Source: Candidatus Protochlamydia phocaeensis
Lineage (GTDB): Bacteria > Chlamydiota > Chlamydiia > Chlamydiales > Parachlamydiaceae
Length of the DNA: 64,000 bases
NCBI RefSeq assembly: GCF_001545115.1
Contig: NZ_FCNU01000031.1
Coordinates: forward strand, 1 to 64,000
Direction of reading: 5' to 3'
Position numbers and translations under genes: made by a program. Shown piece after piece: positions 54,283 through 63,973 of this stretch (position 1 is its first letter; every line of letters begins with the position of its first letter). The notes below the pieces were generated by a model. It saw only the letters and a list, made by a program, of their open reading frames with translations. It made no database searches and was not told the origin of the DNA.

Positions 54283-54825
54283 TTAGGAAATAATACACCC
54301 CTTGTCTTTCTTTCCGGCATCAAGCGTTTGTGGTGGAGTATAACCAGCTAACGAACGCTTACATCCTTTATAGCCGCGTGGCTTGTCTGTATAAGTCCCT
54401 CCCCACTTCCCGAATAATTGAGTCTCTAAATAATAGTGATAATCATACTTATGCGTTATAGGCATTTGGACAATCTCTACCGGCATAAATTCTCCCGTTC
54501 CCCTTATACAAACGCCATTGATTTTCTCAGCAATCGACATATAAGCGATCGTCTCTACAAACAGCTTTTCTCTATCCGGAGACAGGTAACCAATACATTC
54601 CCATTTATAATAATCCTTGAGCGTGTCTTTTTTGGAATCTGAATTGCCTGTAATGGTATTTTGGGTAATCTCATAAATTTCTATCGCTTTTTTATTATCT
54701 CCAAAATCCTTGATATTCATCGTATATTTGCCTTTTGTCTCCCCCCTCATCTGTACTGAACCAGCCCCATCTAACCTATAATATGCTAATCCATTTGGAG
54801 CAACAATCCCTGAACTTGCCTGCAT
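54283..54825 (-). CDS. Unknown protein with C-terminal CaaX box, copy 2
   Basis: 180 residues from the ATG at 54825, preceded by AAGGATTGATT. Paralogue of copy 1 (about a third to half of residues alike by eye). It ends KKDKGCIIS: Cys177 in a CaaX box with Ser last, the residue that favours farnesyltransferase. The last seven residues of the two proteins are identical although most of the bodies have diverged, which points to selection on the tail. No signal peptide or known domain. Its own promoter-like sequence (54920-54949) and terminator suggest independent expression from copy 1. Confidence 0.75.
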   Translation of the reverse strand: MQASSGIVAPNGLAYYRLDGAGSVQMRGETKGKYTMNIKDFGDNKKAIEIYEITQNTITGNSDSKKDTLKDYYKWECIGYLSPDREKLFVETIAYMSIAEKINGVCIRGTGEFMPVEIVQMPITHKYDYHYYLETQLFGKWGGTYTDKPRGYKGCKRSLAGYTPPQTLDAGKKDKGCIIS

Positions 54826-55202
54826 AATCAATCCTTCTTGTTGAATGATAATAAAATAAAACTGAGATAGTGCTTTATAATCACTATCACAAGTCTTTTA
54901 AAATAGCTGTTGTTATGAAATATTAAAGTTTTTTATTATTTTACGTCAATTAAGATTCTGTTTAGATTGTATTCGCACAGTATTAAGAAAATTAACTAAC
55001 AGACAATTCTTCAAACTATTTATCACACAATTTGAGTTGAATTTAAAATGTTTTAATTTTCATTCTTGGCTTAGAGAGTGTATTTAAACTTTTCTTTATT
55101 TGAATGCCGCTATAAAAAGAATAGGCAAACTAACGGGGTTGGCATTTTTCTCGCACATTTGGTTTATTTTAGAGGGTAGTACACCTTAACGTAGGTAAAA
55201 GA
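54826..55202. other. AT-rich spacer with promoter candidate
   Basis: About 375 gene-free bases between divergent genes. Apart from the promoter candidate at 54920-54949, no repeat core, ORF or RNA was recognised; GAGAGTGTATTTAAACTT near 55075 is only a remote match to the GTGTATTAAAAC element. Confidence 0.4.
54920..54949 (-). promoter_or_regulatory. Candidate promoter of CaaX gene copy 2
   Basis: On the minus strand, TTGACG (-35, 54944-54949) and TAATAT (-10, 54920-54925) with an 18-nt spacer, about 95 nt before the start codon. Moderate match in AT-rich DNA. Confidence 0.3.
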
Positions 55203-56231
55203 ATGAACAAGATGCACCTAAAGATCTTTTCAATTTTTATGTTTCTAAGCTTGGCTTCGTTAACGCTTCATGCAGCCCTCTCCAAAGATCAAGCGCTTAA
55301 GCAAGAAAATCAAAAAATTCTGGATATATCTGAGCGCATGACGCATTTTTATGATCTAAAAAATAATGAAGACATCAAAGATATTACCGAACAAGTGCTT
55401 GAGAGCCCGGATACCAAGCCGGACGTTAAAGAGGAAATTAAAGCCTACCATCGCCGTATTTATCTTTTCCGCTATCCAAGCGATGGCCTCTCTATTAAAG
55501 GTTTTGTGAGCTTGCCGGCAGGTCCCGCTTGCCATCCTTTGCTTGTACTGTTCCGCTGGGGGAATCGCAATTTTGCCTTATTTAATCCTGGCTTGGACAT
55601 GGCCAATTATCGCGATTACGCCGTCATTTCTTCTACTTTAAGAGGAGGGGTCAGTGAAGGGCAGGATGAATTTGGAGGAACGGATATTGATGACATGAAA
55701 AATTTGATCGCCTTTTATCCTCAGCTAGCCAATAAACTGCACGCATGCCCTCGACCGACACACCTCTATATGCTCGGGCCTAGCAGAGGGGGGTTGGAAA
55801 TGTTTTTAATGCTGGCACGTTATCCTCAGCTGCAAAACAAAGTCGAGAAAATCGTTGCGCTTTCTTCTATTCTTGATTTGCATCGGCAAATTACAGACCG
55901 CGAAGATATGAAAACCATGTTCATGCATGATTTTGGCCTCTCTGCAGATAATGCAGAAACGTGGATTAAACAGCGGGATCCGCTGGAAACCGTTCCTTAT
56001 TTAAGAAAATCCCTCCCCATCTTGATTATACAAGGCACAAAAGATCAACGCGTCGATCTGGAAGAGGGGCACCATATGGTGGAAAAATTGCAAGAGCATG
56101 GTAATCCGGTCACTTATTGGGAGCTAGAAGGTGGCAATCACACCCTGAGGAATATCCCCCATTTAATGGATGACATTGGCCATTGGTTGGAATCCCCCCT
56201 TCCTCATTCTCCCCCTGATCATGCGCGCTAG
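55203..56231 (+). CDS. Secreted alpha/beta hydrolase (prolyl-oligopeptidase/acyl-esterase type)
   Basis: 342 residues with a signal peptide (MHLKIFSIFMFLSLASLTL, cleavage near LHA). After a helical segment, the hydrolase core runs from about residue 85: oxyanion region LVLFRWGN, nucleophile LGPSRGGLE (Ser in GPSRG), Asp in IQGTKDQRVD and His in GGNHTL. RGGVSEGQDEFGG is typical of S9/dienelactone-like hydrolases. Exported to the periplasm or beyond; substrate unknown. Convergent with the ferredoxin-like gene, 1 nt between stops. Confidence 0.85.
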   Translation: MNKMHLKIFSIFMFLSLASLTLHAALSKDQALKQENQKILDISERMTHFYDLKNNEDIKDITEQVLESPDTKPDVKEEIKAYHRRIYLFRYPSDGLSIKGFVSLPAGPACHPLLVLFRWGNRNFALFNPGLDMANYRDYAVISSTLRGGVSEGQDEFGGTDIDDMKNLIAFYPQLANKLHACPRPTHLYMLGPSRGGLEMFLMLARYPQLQNKVEKIVALSSILDLHRQITDREDMKTMFMHDFGLSADNAETWIKQRDPLETVPYLRKSLPILIIQGTKDQRVDLEEGHHMVEKLQEHGNPVTYWELEGGNHTLRNIPHLMDDIGHWLESPLPHSPPDHAR

Positions 56232-56232
56232 A

Positions 56233-56589
56233 TTAATCTGATCTGCCCTGCGGAATGCGATACGCCTCGACGGGAATTCCTTTAATTAAATGTTCTTGGA
56301 TAATGCGCTCCAACACATCAGGATGGCAGGAGTGATACCAAATGCCGTCAGGATAAACAACGGCAATGGGACCTTGACGGCATAAGCGCAGACAGTTCGC
56401 CTTTGTCCTGAAAATCCCGGCCTGCTCGGTTAAATTCAATTCTTTCAATCGCGTTTTTAAATACTCCCAAGCTGCTAGTCCCGCCTCATACTCGCAACAC
56501 TTGGGTTTAGTCTGATCACAGCACAAAAAAATGTGACGCTTGACGGGCTCCACTTCCAAGGGTTTTTCTTCGCTTTTCTTATCGTTCAT
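56233..56589 (-). CDS. Thioredoxin-like [2Fe-2S] ferredoxin
   Basis: 118 residues from ATG 56589, chosen by GGAGAG upstream. [15 protein letters not shown] and [20 protein letters not shown] give the four-Cys pattern of thioredoxin-fold [2Fe-2S] ferredoxins (Shethna II type), ending in YRIPQGRSD. It is a soluble electron carrier or Fe-S scaffold; partner unknown. It begins 28 nt after the stop of trmO and is likely co-transcribed. Confidence 0.82.
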   Translation of the reverse strand: MNDKKSEEKPLEVEPVKRHIFLCCDQTKPKCCEYEAGLAAWEYLKTRLKELNLTEQAGIFRTKANCLRLCRQGPIAVVYPDGIWYHSCHPDVLERIIQEHLIKGIPVEAYRIPQGRSD

Positions 56590-56617
56590 GAAATCTCTCC
56601 GCTTAAATCTTTGTATT

Positions 56618-57409
56618 CTAAGGAGCATTGTTTAAAGGAAAATGCCGGCAAAACGCTTGATGAATGGGCACATCCGGCCATTTCGATTCTTTTCTGCCTG
56701 CTAGCGTCGCCTCATCATACCCGCTTGCCAAACGGTGAATGAGAATTTCTTGCCCGCAAATTGTGTAATAAAGGCGCCAAGTTTGATAAGCCAGTTGATA
56801 GAGACCAGTTTCTAATTGTTTGACGCGATTGTTGGGATAAGGGAAGGGGTTGGTTTCCAGCCGCATTTCAATTTCTGCTTTTAATTGATGAAGTCCCTGT
56901 TCGTCTAAATAAGCGATCTGCTGAAGCGCAAGTGGAGACCATTCAATAACAAAGGATTCTTGGCTGTCCAATTCATCCACCCATCCTTGCCGGATGCACT
57001 GAAAAGAATCCGCATAATTCAAATACGGTTTAATATCTAAAATAGGCGTTCCATTAATTAAATCATGATTGACAATGATTAAATCCAATCCCTCTATGGC
57101 TTTTAACTCCACGCAAGATAGCCCAATCATATTTGGACGATGAGGAGAACGCGTGGCAAATACCCCCTTCTTTTTTTTTCCTCTGGGGGGAAGCACTTTT
57201 GGCTTCCAATGGGAATGAAGATGAAAACGAAAAAGCACCCAGATGCGATCGAAGCCTTCTAATCCTTCTAGCGCTTGCTCAAATTGACAATGTGGATTCA
57301 AGCGAATGAGTCCTTCATTTCCTTTCACAAGCCCGGGCTGCCTAGGAACCGTATACTTTTTCGTCTGACTAGCATAAAAATATCCGATAGGATCTACTGT
57401 AAACATCAT
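56618..57409 (-). CDS. trmO: tRNA (N6-threonylcarbamoyladenosine 37) methyltransferase TrmO
   Basis: 263 residues. The TsaA/TrmO N-terminal beta-barrel shows [39 protein letters not shown] (substrate and SAM region) and [12 protein letters not shown]; a C-terminal domain of ~100 residues adds family-typical [17 protein letters not shown]. It methylates t6A at position 37 of some tRNAs, using SAM. First gene of the pair with the ferredoxin-like gene. Confidence 0.9.
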   Translation of the reverse strand: MMFTVDPIGYFYASQTKKYTVPRQPGLVKGNEGLIRLNPHCQFEQALEGLEGFDRIWVLFRFHLHSHWKPKVLPPRGKKKKGVFATRSPHRPNMIGLSCVELKAIEGLDLIIVNHDLINGTPILDIKPYLNYADSFQCIRQGWVDELDSQESFVIEWSPLALQQIAYLDEQGLHQLKAEIEMRLETNPFPYPNNRVKQLETGLYQLAYQTWRLYYTICGQEILIHRLASGYDEATLAGRKESKWPDVPIHQAFCRHFPLNNAP

Positions 57410-57527
57410 CGATTATTCTATAAAAATATTTTCTGAGACTGCCTCTATGTTTTTCAACCGCTTAAAAATAAGCTTTATAATAAATTTGGCTTTATCCATT
57501 GTCAGTCTGTCTGTCCAAGGAGCGCAT

Positions 57528-58154
57528 ATGAGCACCGGCCCCTTCGATCAACAAAACCTGGATATCGATGCGATCAATCAAAACTGCTACGATCATCGCT
57601 ATCTATTATGGGACCGCTTTCCCTTTGCCGATATCCTTCCTGCCTGGATAATCGCTTATCACTCTCCTTGCTTGGGCGATCGTGCTTTAGATATTGGAAG
57701 CGGGACAGGCCGGCTCGCAAAATGGCTGCAAGATCAAGGCTTTGAGGTCCTTTGCCTGGATCCTTCCCCTCAAATGTGCCGATTGTGCCGCGATAAAGGG
57801 CTAACCTGCCTCCAAATGACTGTTCAATCTTATCAAGATAAACCCGCTTCCTTCAGCCTCGTGCTTGCCATCCTATCGCTTATCCACGTTCCAAAGAAAG
57901 AGTGGCAAGAACAGCTAGATAAGATTGCCGCCCTTTTAAAGCCGAACGGGTTCTTTCTTTTAGCTGTTATTGAAGGCCGAACAGAAGGCGTGGAAGAAAG
58001 AGCCAGCGGCTATCCGCGCTTTTTTGCCCATTATACGCGTACGGAAATCAAACAGATGACCGAAGCCAAATTTGAAGTGCTAAATTTCAAAGCCGTATCC
58101 GGTCCTTCTAGCGATTATCTCCTTTTTGCTTTAAAAAAGCGAGCGGGGGCTTGA
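57528..58154 (+). CDS. Class I SAM-dependent methyltransferase
   Basis: 208 residues from ATG 57528, chosen because AAGGAG lies just upstream; an in-frame ATG at 57447 would add a hydrophobic 27-residue lead without an RBS, so a signal sequence is possible but less likely. Motif I ALDIGSGTGRLAKWL, motif II CLDPSP, and LSLIHVPKKEW. The target is unknown (small molecule or protein). Confidence 0.8.
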   Translation: MSTGPFDQQNLDIDAINQNCYDHRYLLWDRFPFADILPAWIIAYHSPCLGDRALDIGSGTGRLAKWLQDQGFEVLCLDPSPQMCRLCRDKGLTCLQMTVQSYQDKPASFSLVLAILSLIHVPKKEWQEQLDKIAALLKPNGFFLLAVIEGRTEGVEERASGYPRFFAHYTRTEIKQMTEAKFEVLNFKAVSGPSSDYLLFALKKRAGA

Positions 58155-58328
58155 AATTCCTTTTGCTCCAAAACAGGTAGGCTTTGGAACCTATTTTTGA
58201 ATTTGCGTAGGAAATATTCCCCTTTCTTTTTCACCGTTCAGAAACTTAAAGTTAAAGCTTCAATATAATTATTTTTTTATTTAAATAAAGGTTATCAAAT
58301 CAGATTTACAACTGCAGGAGCCAGTTCA

Positions 58329-60308
58329 ATGAAGCTTGAAGATGGACGAAAAAGGGCTGCTATTTCGCAAATCAGCCCGCAAATTGAAGAAGGCCGTTTC
58401 GCCATCAAGCGGATTATGGGGGATGAGGTAAGCGTTAGCGCAGATATTTTTACAGATGGGCATAGTTTGGTGTCAGCCAACCTCTTATTTCGCGCAAACG
58501 ATCAAGCAAAATGGCAAGAAACTCCCATGAACAACGTGGGCAATGACCGATGGACCGGACAATTCAAAGTAGAAAAACTGGGAGTCTATTTTTATACCAT
58601 CCAAGCCTGGGTAGATTACTTCAGGACCTGGCAGCAAGAGCTCGAAAAAAAATTCAAAGCAGGCATTCACGTCCCCTCAGAAATTGAGATGGGATTAAAA
58701 ATGATCAAAGAAGCGCTAAGCAAGAAACGGAATGCCGAGCTTAAGCGTTTTTTGACAGCGATTGAAAATGCCAAACACGAAGAAGAGCGTGTTCGTTTAG
58801 CGATAGACGAGCGTCTGACGCTATTGATGCGGGATTGCTATCCGAATAAGCATTGGATCTCGGAGATGGAAAGGACGTTGTCTGTGATCGTCGACCCACC
58901 CAAGGCCCGCTTCAGCGCTTGGTACGAAATATTTCCTCGTTCTTTTAATCCTACACCCGGAAAACATGGCACCTTTAAAGATTGCTTAGCCCTGATTCCC
59001 GAAATTGCCCAGATGGGATTCGATGTCTTATATTTTCCCCCTATTCATCCAATCGGCTATTCAAAGCGTAAAGGGAAAAAAAATAGTCCGGAAGCGCAAA
59101 AACACGATCCGGGCAGTCCATGGGCTATCGGATCGCATGAAGGAGGGCATAAAGCCATCCATCCCGAATTGGGAACCATGGAAGATTTTGAAAAGCTTAT
59201 AAAGGTTGCTAGAGAGCAAGGCATTGACATTGCGATGGACATTGCCTTCCAGTGTTCGCTTGACCATCCTTATCTTAAAGAACATCCAGATTGGTTTCGA
59301 TGGCGCCCCGATGGAAGTATTCAATATGCCGAAAACCCTCCTAAAAAATATGAAGATATTGTTCCCTTCTGCTTTGAAACAGAAGATTGGGAAAATTTAT
59401 GGAAAGAATTGAGAAGCATCTTTCTATTTTGGATAAAAAAAGGCGTGCGCATTTTCCGAGTAGATAATCCTCACACCAAGCCCTTTCCCTTATGGGAATG
59501 GATCATTCGGACAATTAAGCAAGAGTATCCCGAAGTGATTTTCTTGGCAGAGGCTTTTACGCGTCCCAAAGTGATGTATTGGCTGGCCAAGATAGGCTTT
59601 AGTCAGTCTTATACGTATTTTACATGGCGCCACACAAAGCGTGAATTGACAGATTATGTAAAAGAAATAGCTCTAAGCGATATTGCAGAATATTTCAGGC
59701 CAAATTTTTGGACAAATACGCCAGATATTTTGACAGAACAGCTGCAAAGAGGCAGCCGGCCGCTTTTTTTAACCCGCTTAATCCTGGCTGCTACCCTTTC
59801 CTCTAATTATGGCATGTACGGCCCCGCTTTTGAATTAATAGAACAAGACGCAATACCGGGGACAGAGGAATATCTGCATTCGGAGAAGTACCAACTCAGG
59901 CATTGGAATAAAGCAGACAATAAAAGTTTGGCGCCCATGATCGCCAATCTTAATGCGATCAGAAGAAAGCATCCGTGTTTGCAATGCACCTCTAATCTCA
60001 AATTTTATGACATAGATAATGACCAAATTTTGTATTACGGCAAGTTCAGCTCAAATCCACGAGATGCTTTGCTAATCCTTGTCAATCTAGATCCAATAAA
60101 TTCCCAATCCTGCCTCATTAAAGTGCCTCTTGCTGAATTGGGTCTGCCTTCAAAAGGATCTTATAAAGTGCATGAGTTGCTTTCCGACCGCTATTTTATT
60201 TGGGAGGGCGAGATGCAATCTATCACTTTGGATTCTCAAGCTCCTGCATGCCTATTTAGCATTCAAAGTAAAATTAGAAGAGAAATTGATTTTGAGTATT
60301 TTCTGTGA
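58329..60308 (+). CDS. glgE: Maltosyltransferase GlgE (alpha-1,4-glucan:maltose-1-phosphate)
   Basis: 659 residues, usual length. It transfers maltose from maltose-1-phosphate to the non-reducing end of alpha-1,4-glucan (EC 2.4.99.16). N-terminal domain (1-190, DUF3416), then the GH13 barrel: FSAWYEIFPRSFNP, DVLYFPPIHPIG, IAMDIAFQCS, Asp379 nucleophile in VRIFRVDNPH, Glu408 acid/base in IFLAEAFTRP. RBS CAGGAG. Six bases before treS-mak, clearly one operon. This, with treS-mak, gives the GlgE pathway of trehalose-derived glucan. Confidence 0.95.
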   Translation: MKLEDGRKRAAISQISPQIEEGRFAIKRIMGDEVSVSADIFTDGHSLVSANLLFRANDQAKWQETPMNNVGNDRWTGQFKVEKLGVYFYTIQAWVDYFRTWQQELEKKFKAGIHVPSEIEMGLKMIKEALSKKRNAELKRFLTAIENAKHEEERVRLAIDERLTLLMRDCYPNKHWISEMERTLSVIVDPPKARFSAWYEIFPRSFNPTPGKHGTFKDCLALIPEIAQMGFDVLYFPPIHPIGYSKRKGKKNSPEAQKHDPGSPWAIGSHEGGHKAIHPELGTMEDFEKLIKVAREQGIDIAMDIAFQCSLDHPYLKEHPDWFRWRPDGSIQYAENPPKKYEDIVPFCFETEDWENLWKELRSIFLFWIKKGVRIFRVDNPHTKPFPLWEWIIRTIKQEYPEVIFLAEAFTRPKVMYWLAKIGFSQSYTYFTWRHTKRELTDYVKEIALSDIAEYFRPNFWTNTPDILTEQLQRGSRPLFLTRLILAATLSSNYGMYGPAFELIEQDAIPGTEEYLHSEKYQLRHWNKADNKSLAPMIANLNAIRRKHPCLQCTSNLKFYDIDNDQILYYGKFSSNPRDALLILVNLDPINSQSCLIKVPLAELGLPSKGSYKVHELLSDRYFIWEGEMQSITLDSQAPACLFSIQSKIRREIDFEYFL

Positions 60309-60314
60309 GGGACA

Positions 60315-63300
60315 ATGGAAAACGAAGACGCGGCAACAGATCCGCTTTGGTACAAGCAAGCCATTATTTATCAAGTCCATGTCAAAGGATTCTATGACCA
60401 CAATGGGGATGGAATAGGCGATTTTGAGGGCCTGAGACAGAAGCTTGATTATTTAGAATCTTTGGGGATTACGGCCATTTGGCTTTTACCTTTTTATCCT
60501 TCTCCTTTAAAAGACGATGGCTATGACATTTCCGATTATTATGATGTCAATTCCACTTATGGCAAATTAAGCGACTTCCGGCGTTTTCTTAAAGAAGCCC
60601 ATCGCAGAGGGATTCGGATCATTACAGAGCTTGTCATTAACCACACTTCCGATCAACACCCGTGGTTTCAGCGTGCCCGTCGATCGCCTTCAGGATCCGT
60701 TTGGCGGGACTTTTATGTATGGAGCGATACGCCAGAAAAATACAAAGATGCACGCATCATTTTTCAAGACTTTGAACCGTCCAATTGGTCATGGGATCCG
60801 GTTGCAAAAGCCTATTATTGGCATCGCTTCTATTCCCATCAGCCTGATTTAAATTTTGAAAGCCCGCATGTACAAAAAGAAGTCTTCCGCGCTTTAGACT
60901 TTTGGTTTGACATGGGAGTCGATGGACTGCGGTTGGATGCCATTCCTTATTTATTTGAGAAGGAAGGGACCAACTGTGAAAATTTGCCTACCACCCATGA
61001 ATTCATTAAGAAACTCCGCCAACATGTCGATGCCAAATATCAAGATCGCGTATTCATTGCTGAGGCTAATCAGTGGCCGGAAGACGCCGTTGCTTATTTT
61101 GGGCAAGGAGATGAATGCCATATGGCTTTTCACTTCCCTGTCATGCCGAGGCTTTTTATGGCCATCCATATGGAAGACCGCTTTCCCATCATTGATATTC
61201 TGGAACAGACTCCCCTTCCCCCTACAAGATGCCAATGGGTCATGTTCTTAAGGAACCATGACGAGCTCACGCTTGAAATGGTTTCCGATGAAGAAAGGGA
61301 TTATATGTATCGCATTTATGCCAAAGATCCCAAAGCCAGAATCAATCTGGGCATCCGCCGCCGCTTAGCCCCTTTGCTTGATAACGATCGAGCTAAAATC
61401 GAGCTAATGTATACCCTTCTTTTTTCTCTCCCCGGCACACCTGTCATTTATTATGGCGATGAAATCGGCATGGGGGACAATTATTATTTAGGAGACCGCA
61501 ACGGCGTCCGCACCCCTATGCAATGGAGCCCCGACCGCAATGCCGGCTTCTCCTCTGCCAATCCTCAAAAGCTTTATCTGCCTGTCATTATCGATCCGTC
61601 CTACCATTATGAAGTGATCAACGTCGAAAACCAAGAACGTAATCCCTCTTCGCTCTTATGGTGGATCAGGCGTACGCTTCAAGTACGTAAAAGACATAAA
61701 GCATTTGGATTCGGCTCGCTTGAATTCATTACTTCGGATAATCCCAAAATTTTGGCCTTTACCCGTTCTTATGACGATGAAATTATCCTTGTCATTGCCA
61801 ATATGTCGCATTTCCCACAAGCTGCCGAGCTTGATCTAGGTAAATATGTCGGTTATGTTCCCATCGAGCTTTTTCATCACAACCATTTTCCCCTTGTTAA
61901 AGAAAAGGGCTATCATGTGACAATGGGAGCGCATAGCTATTTTTGGCTTTTGCTACGGCCTAGCGAAAAGCTGAGCAAATTGATCCATCAAAGCACGATT
62001 CCAAAGATGGCAGTGGAAAAGAACTGGGAACATGTCTTTGATTCATCGCATAAGCGCTTTCTTGAGAAAAATATTTTTCCTTATTTTATAAAAAGAGCCC
62101 GTTGGTTTGAAAAAAAACTAGCAACCATCCAGCAAGTCAAGCTCATTTTATGCCTTGAGATTGGAAATACCCGGCTATGCTTTTTGGAAATCCGTTATTT
62201 AGAAACAGATGATGTCGACACATATTTGCTGCCCATTGCATTTGCACCCAAGCCTGAGTCCGATCAAATTTTAATCCATACCCCTAATAGCGTAATAGCG
62301 ACCCTGACAGTTGATAATCAAGAGGGCATCCTCTATGACGGCATTTATTCCGATCAGCTGCGCAATGCCTTGCTCGAATTAATTTTAAAGCGCAAAAAAG
62401 CCCGCTTAGACAGTCAAGAGCTGGTGGCCTCTCCCGGTGAAGATATCAAAAAAGAGGATGTGCACTTAATAGATGGAATTCCATCTTTGGTCATGAAAGG
62501 AGAACAAACCAATTCCTCCGTCCTATATGGCAATAAGTTCTTCTTAAAACTCTATCGCAAACTAGAAGAGGGAATTAATCCCGAAGTTGAAACGCAACGA
62601 TTTCTTTCAGAGGTGGCGAAATTTACTCCTATTCCCTCTTTCGAAGGCAAAATAGAATGGATGCGCCCGAATAAAGAACCGACTGCCATTGCAATTTTAG
62701 AATCGGTCGTAGGCAATGAAGGAACGGGATGGGATTTTACGCTTGATGCCTTAACACGCTATTATGAGGGCTTATTAGCTTTTAAAGATAGGAATATCGA
62801 GCTTCCGCCCACAGAAAAAAATGACATTAAGCCGCGCTTAGAGGATTTAATTGGCGGAAGATTTCTTGAAGCAACACGGTTGCTTGGGCAACGAACAGCT
62901 GAAATGCATTTAGCCCTTGCCTCTCACCCGGAAAATCCAGCCTTTAGGCCTGAGCCTTTTACCCTCCTCTATCAGCGTTCTCTCTATCAGACCATGCGCA
63001 GCAACGCGCGTACAGCCTATCAGCTTCTAAAAAAAAGCTTGGAAAAAATTCCAAGCGATCAACGCGAAGTTGCAGAAGAAGTCCTAAAAAGCGAGGCTTT
63101 ACTGCTCACTAGCTACCGTAGAATCTTTCAAACCAAGCTGACGGGGATGAGGATGCGCATTCACGGAGATTATCATTTAGGACAAGTGCTTTATACAGGA
63201 AAAGATTTCTATATTATCGACTTCGAAGGCGAGCCTCTGCAACCCCTCAGCCAACGGCGCTTTAAACGCTCCCCTTTGAGAGATGTTGCAGGCATGCTCC

Positions 63301-63638
63301 GCTCTTTCCATTATGCGGCGTATAAAGTATTGCTAACATCAACGTTTATCAGGCCTGAAATTATTTCCAAGCTAGAACCATGGGCTATTTTATGGTATGA
63401 ACATGTCAGCGCAGTCTTTTTAGACTCTTATAAGCAATTCATACAAGCAGGCCATCTGCCTTTGATAGGCAAAGATCCCAATGAAAGTGTTCTCTTACTG
63501 GATATTTATTTGCTTAATAAAGCTGTCTATGAACTCTCCTACGAACTGCACACTCGCCCAGAATGGATGATTATTCCTTGCAAAGGCATCTTATACGGCT
63601 TAAGGAATACAGTGCAGCCGGTATTAAAGCCTGCATAG
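60315..63638 (+). CDS. treS: Trehalose synthase-maltokinase fusion (TreS-Mak)
   Basis: 1107 residues: TreS (about 1-555) converts trehalose to maltose and back; maltokinase (Mak/Pep2, about 570-1107) phosphorylates maltose at C1 with ATP. TreS motifs: WYKQAIIYQVHVKGF, VDGLRLDAIPYL, FIAEANQWPED and RNHDELTLEM. The kinase part shows YGNKFFLKLYRK (ATP Lys), RIHGDYHLGQVL (catalytic loop) and FYIIDFEGEP (metal). The GAGGG RBS overlaps the glgE stop, so translation is coupled. Its product feeds GlgE. The fused form occurs widely in bacteria. Confidence 0.96.
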   Translation: MENEDAATDPLWYKQAIIYQVHVKGFYDHNGDGIGDFEGLRQKLDYLESLGITAIWLLPFYPSPLKDDGYDISDYYDVNSTYGKLSDFRRFLKEAHRRGIRIITELVINHTSDQHPWFQRARRSPSGSVWRDFYVWSDTPEKYKDARIIFQDFEPSNWSWDPVAKAYYWHRFYSHQPDLNFESPHVQKEVFRALDFWFDMGVDGLRLDAIPYLFEKEGTNCENLPTTHEFIKKLRQHVDAKYQDRVFIAEANQWPEDAVAYFGQGDECHMAFHFPVMPRLFMAIHMEDRFPIIDILEQTPLPPTRCQWVMFLRNHDELTLEMVSDEERDYMYRIYAKDPKARINLGIRRRLAPLLDNDRAKIELMYTLLFSLPGTPVIYYGDEIGMGDNYYLGDRNGVRTPMQWSPDRNAGFSSANPQKLYLPVIIDPSYHYEVINVENQERNPSSLLWWIRRTLQVRKRHKAFGFGSLEFITSDNPKILAFTRSYDDEIILVIANMSHFPQAAELDLGKYVGYVPIELFHHNHFPLVKEKGYHVTMGAHSYFWLLLRPSEKLSKLIHQSTIPKMAVEKNWEHVFDSSHKRFLEKNIFPYFIKRARWFEKKLATIQQVKLILCLEIGNTRLCFLEIRYLETDDVDTYLLPIAFAPKPESDQILIHTPNSVIATLTVDNQEGILYDGIYSDQLRNALLELILKRKKARLDSQELVASPGEDIKKEDVHLIDGIPSLVMKGEQTNSSVLYGNKFFLKLYRKLEEGINPEVETQRFLSEVAKFTPIPSFEGKIEWMRPNKEPTAIAILESVVGNEGTGWDFTLDALTRYYEGLLAFKDRNIELPPTEKNDIKPRLEDLIGGRFLEATRLLGQRTAEMHLALASHPENPAFRPEPFTLLYQRSLYQTMRSNARTAYQLLKKSLEKIPSDQREVAEEVLKSEALLLTSYRRIFQTKLTGMRMRIHGDYHLGQVLYTGKDFYIIDFEGEPLQPLSQRRFKRSPLRDVAGMLRSFHYAAYKVLLTSTFIRPEIISKLEPWAILWYEHVSAVFLDSYKQFIQAGHLPLIGKDPNESVLLLDIYLLNKAVYELSYELHTRPEWMIIPCKGILYGLRNTVQPVLKPA

Positions 63639-63682
63639 AACTCTATTGCAATAACTCATAGCCTAGCTTTTTTCGCTTTACC

Positions 63683-63973
63683 TTATTTTTTGTCTTCTTC
63701 AACGTTAAATTGGTGCAATAGGCGATGAAAAAGCGGTGCAAAGATAAGACCGACGACAATCAAGAAAATCACACCGCTAAATAGCGCATAGGTTCCGGCA
63801 AAAATTTTTCCGCCTACAGTTTGGGGATCAGCGACAGGTCCCATTCCAGAAAGAATCATAGCCGCATTGAGATAGGCATCAAGCCAACTCATTTGTTCAA
63901 AATGATGATAACCGGCCATTCCTATTAGCAAGGAGAGCAAAACAATCAAGAAACCAATTAAAATGCTATGCAT
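63683..63973 (-). CDS. Small two-TM channel-like membrane protein, 5' end possibly cut by the window edge
   Basis: 96 residues from the ATG at 63973. Two membrane helices (about 3-22 and 57-82) flank a pore-loop-like segment (AAMILSGMGPV). The layout resembles two-TM potassium-channel-like proteins, but no TVGYG filter exists, so ion transport is a guess. The frame remains open without a stop up to base 64000, so the true start may lie beyond the window. It is convergent with treS-mak. Confidence 0.5.
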   Translation of the reverse strand: MHSILIGFLIVLLSLLIGMAGYHHFEQMSWLDAYLNAAMILSGMGPVADPQTVGGKIFAGTYALFSGVIFLIVVGLIFAPLFHRLLHQFNVEEDKK

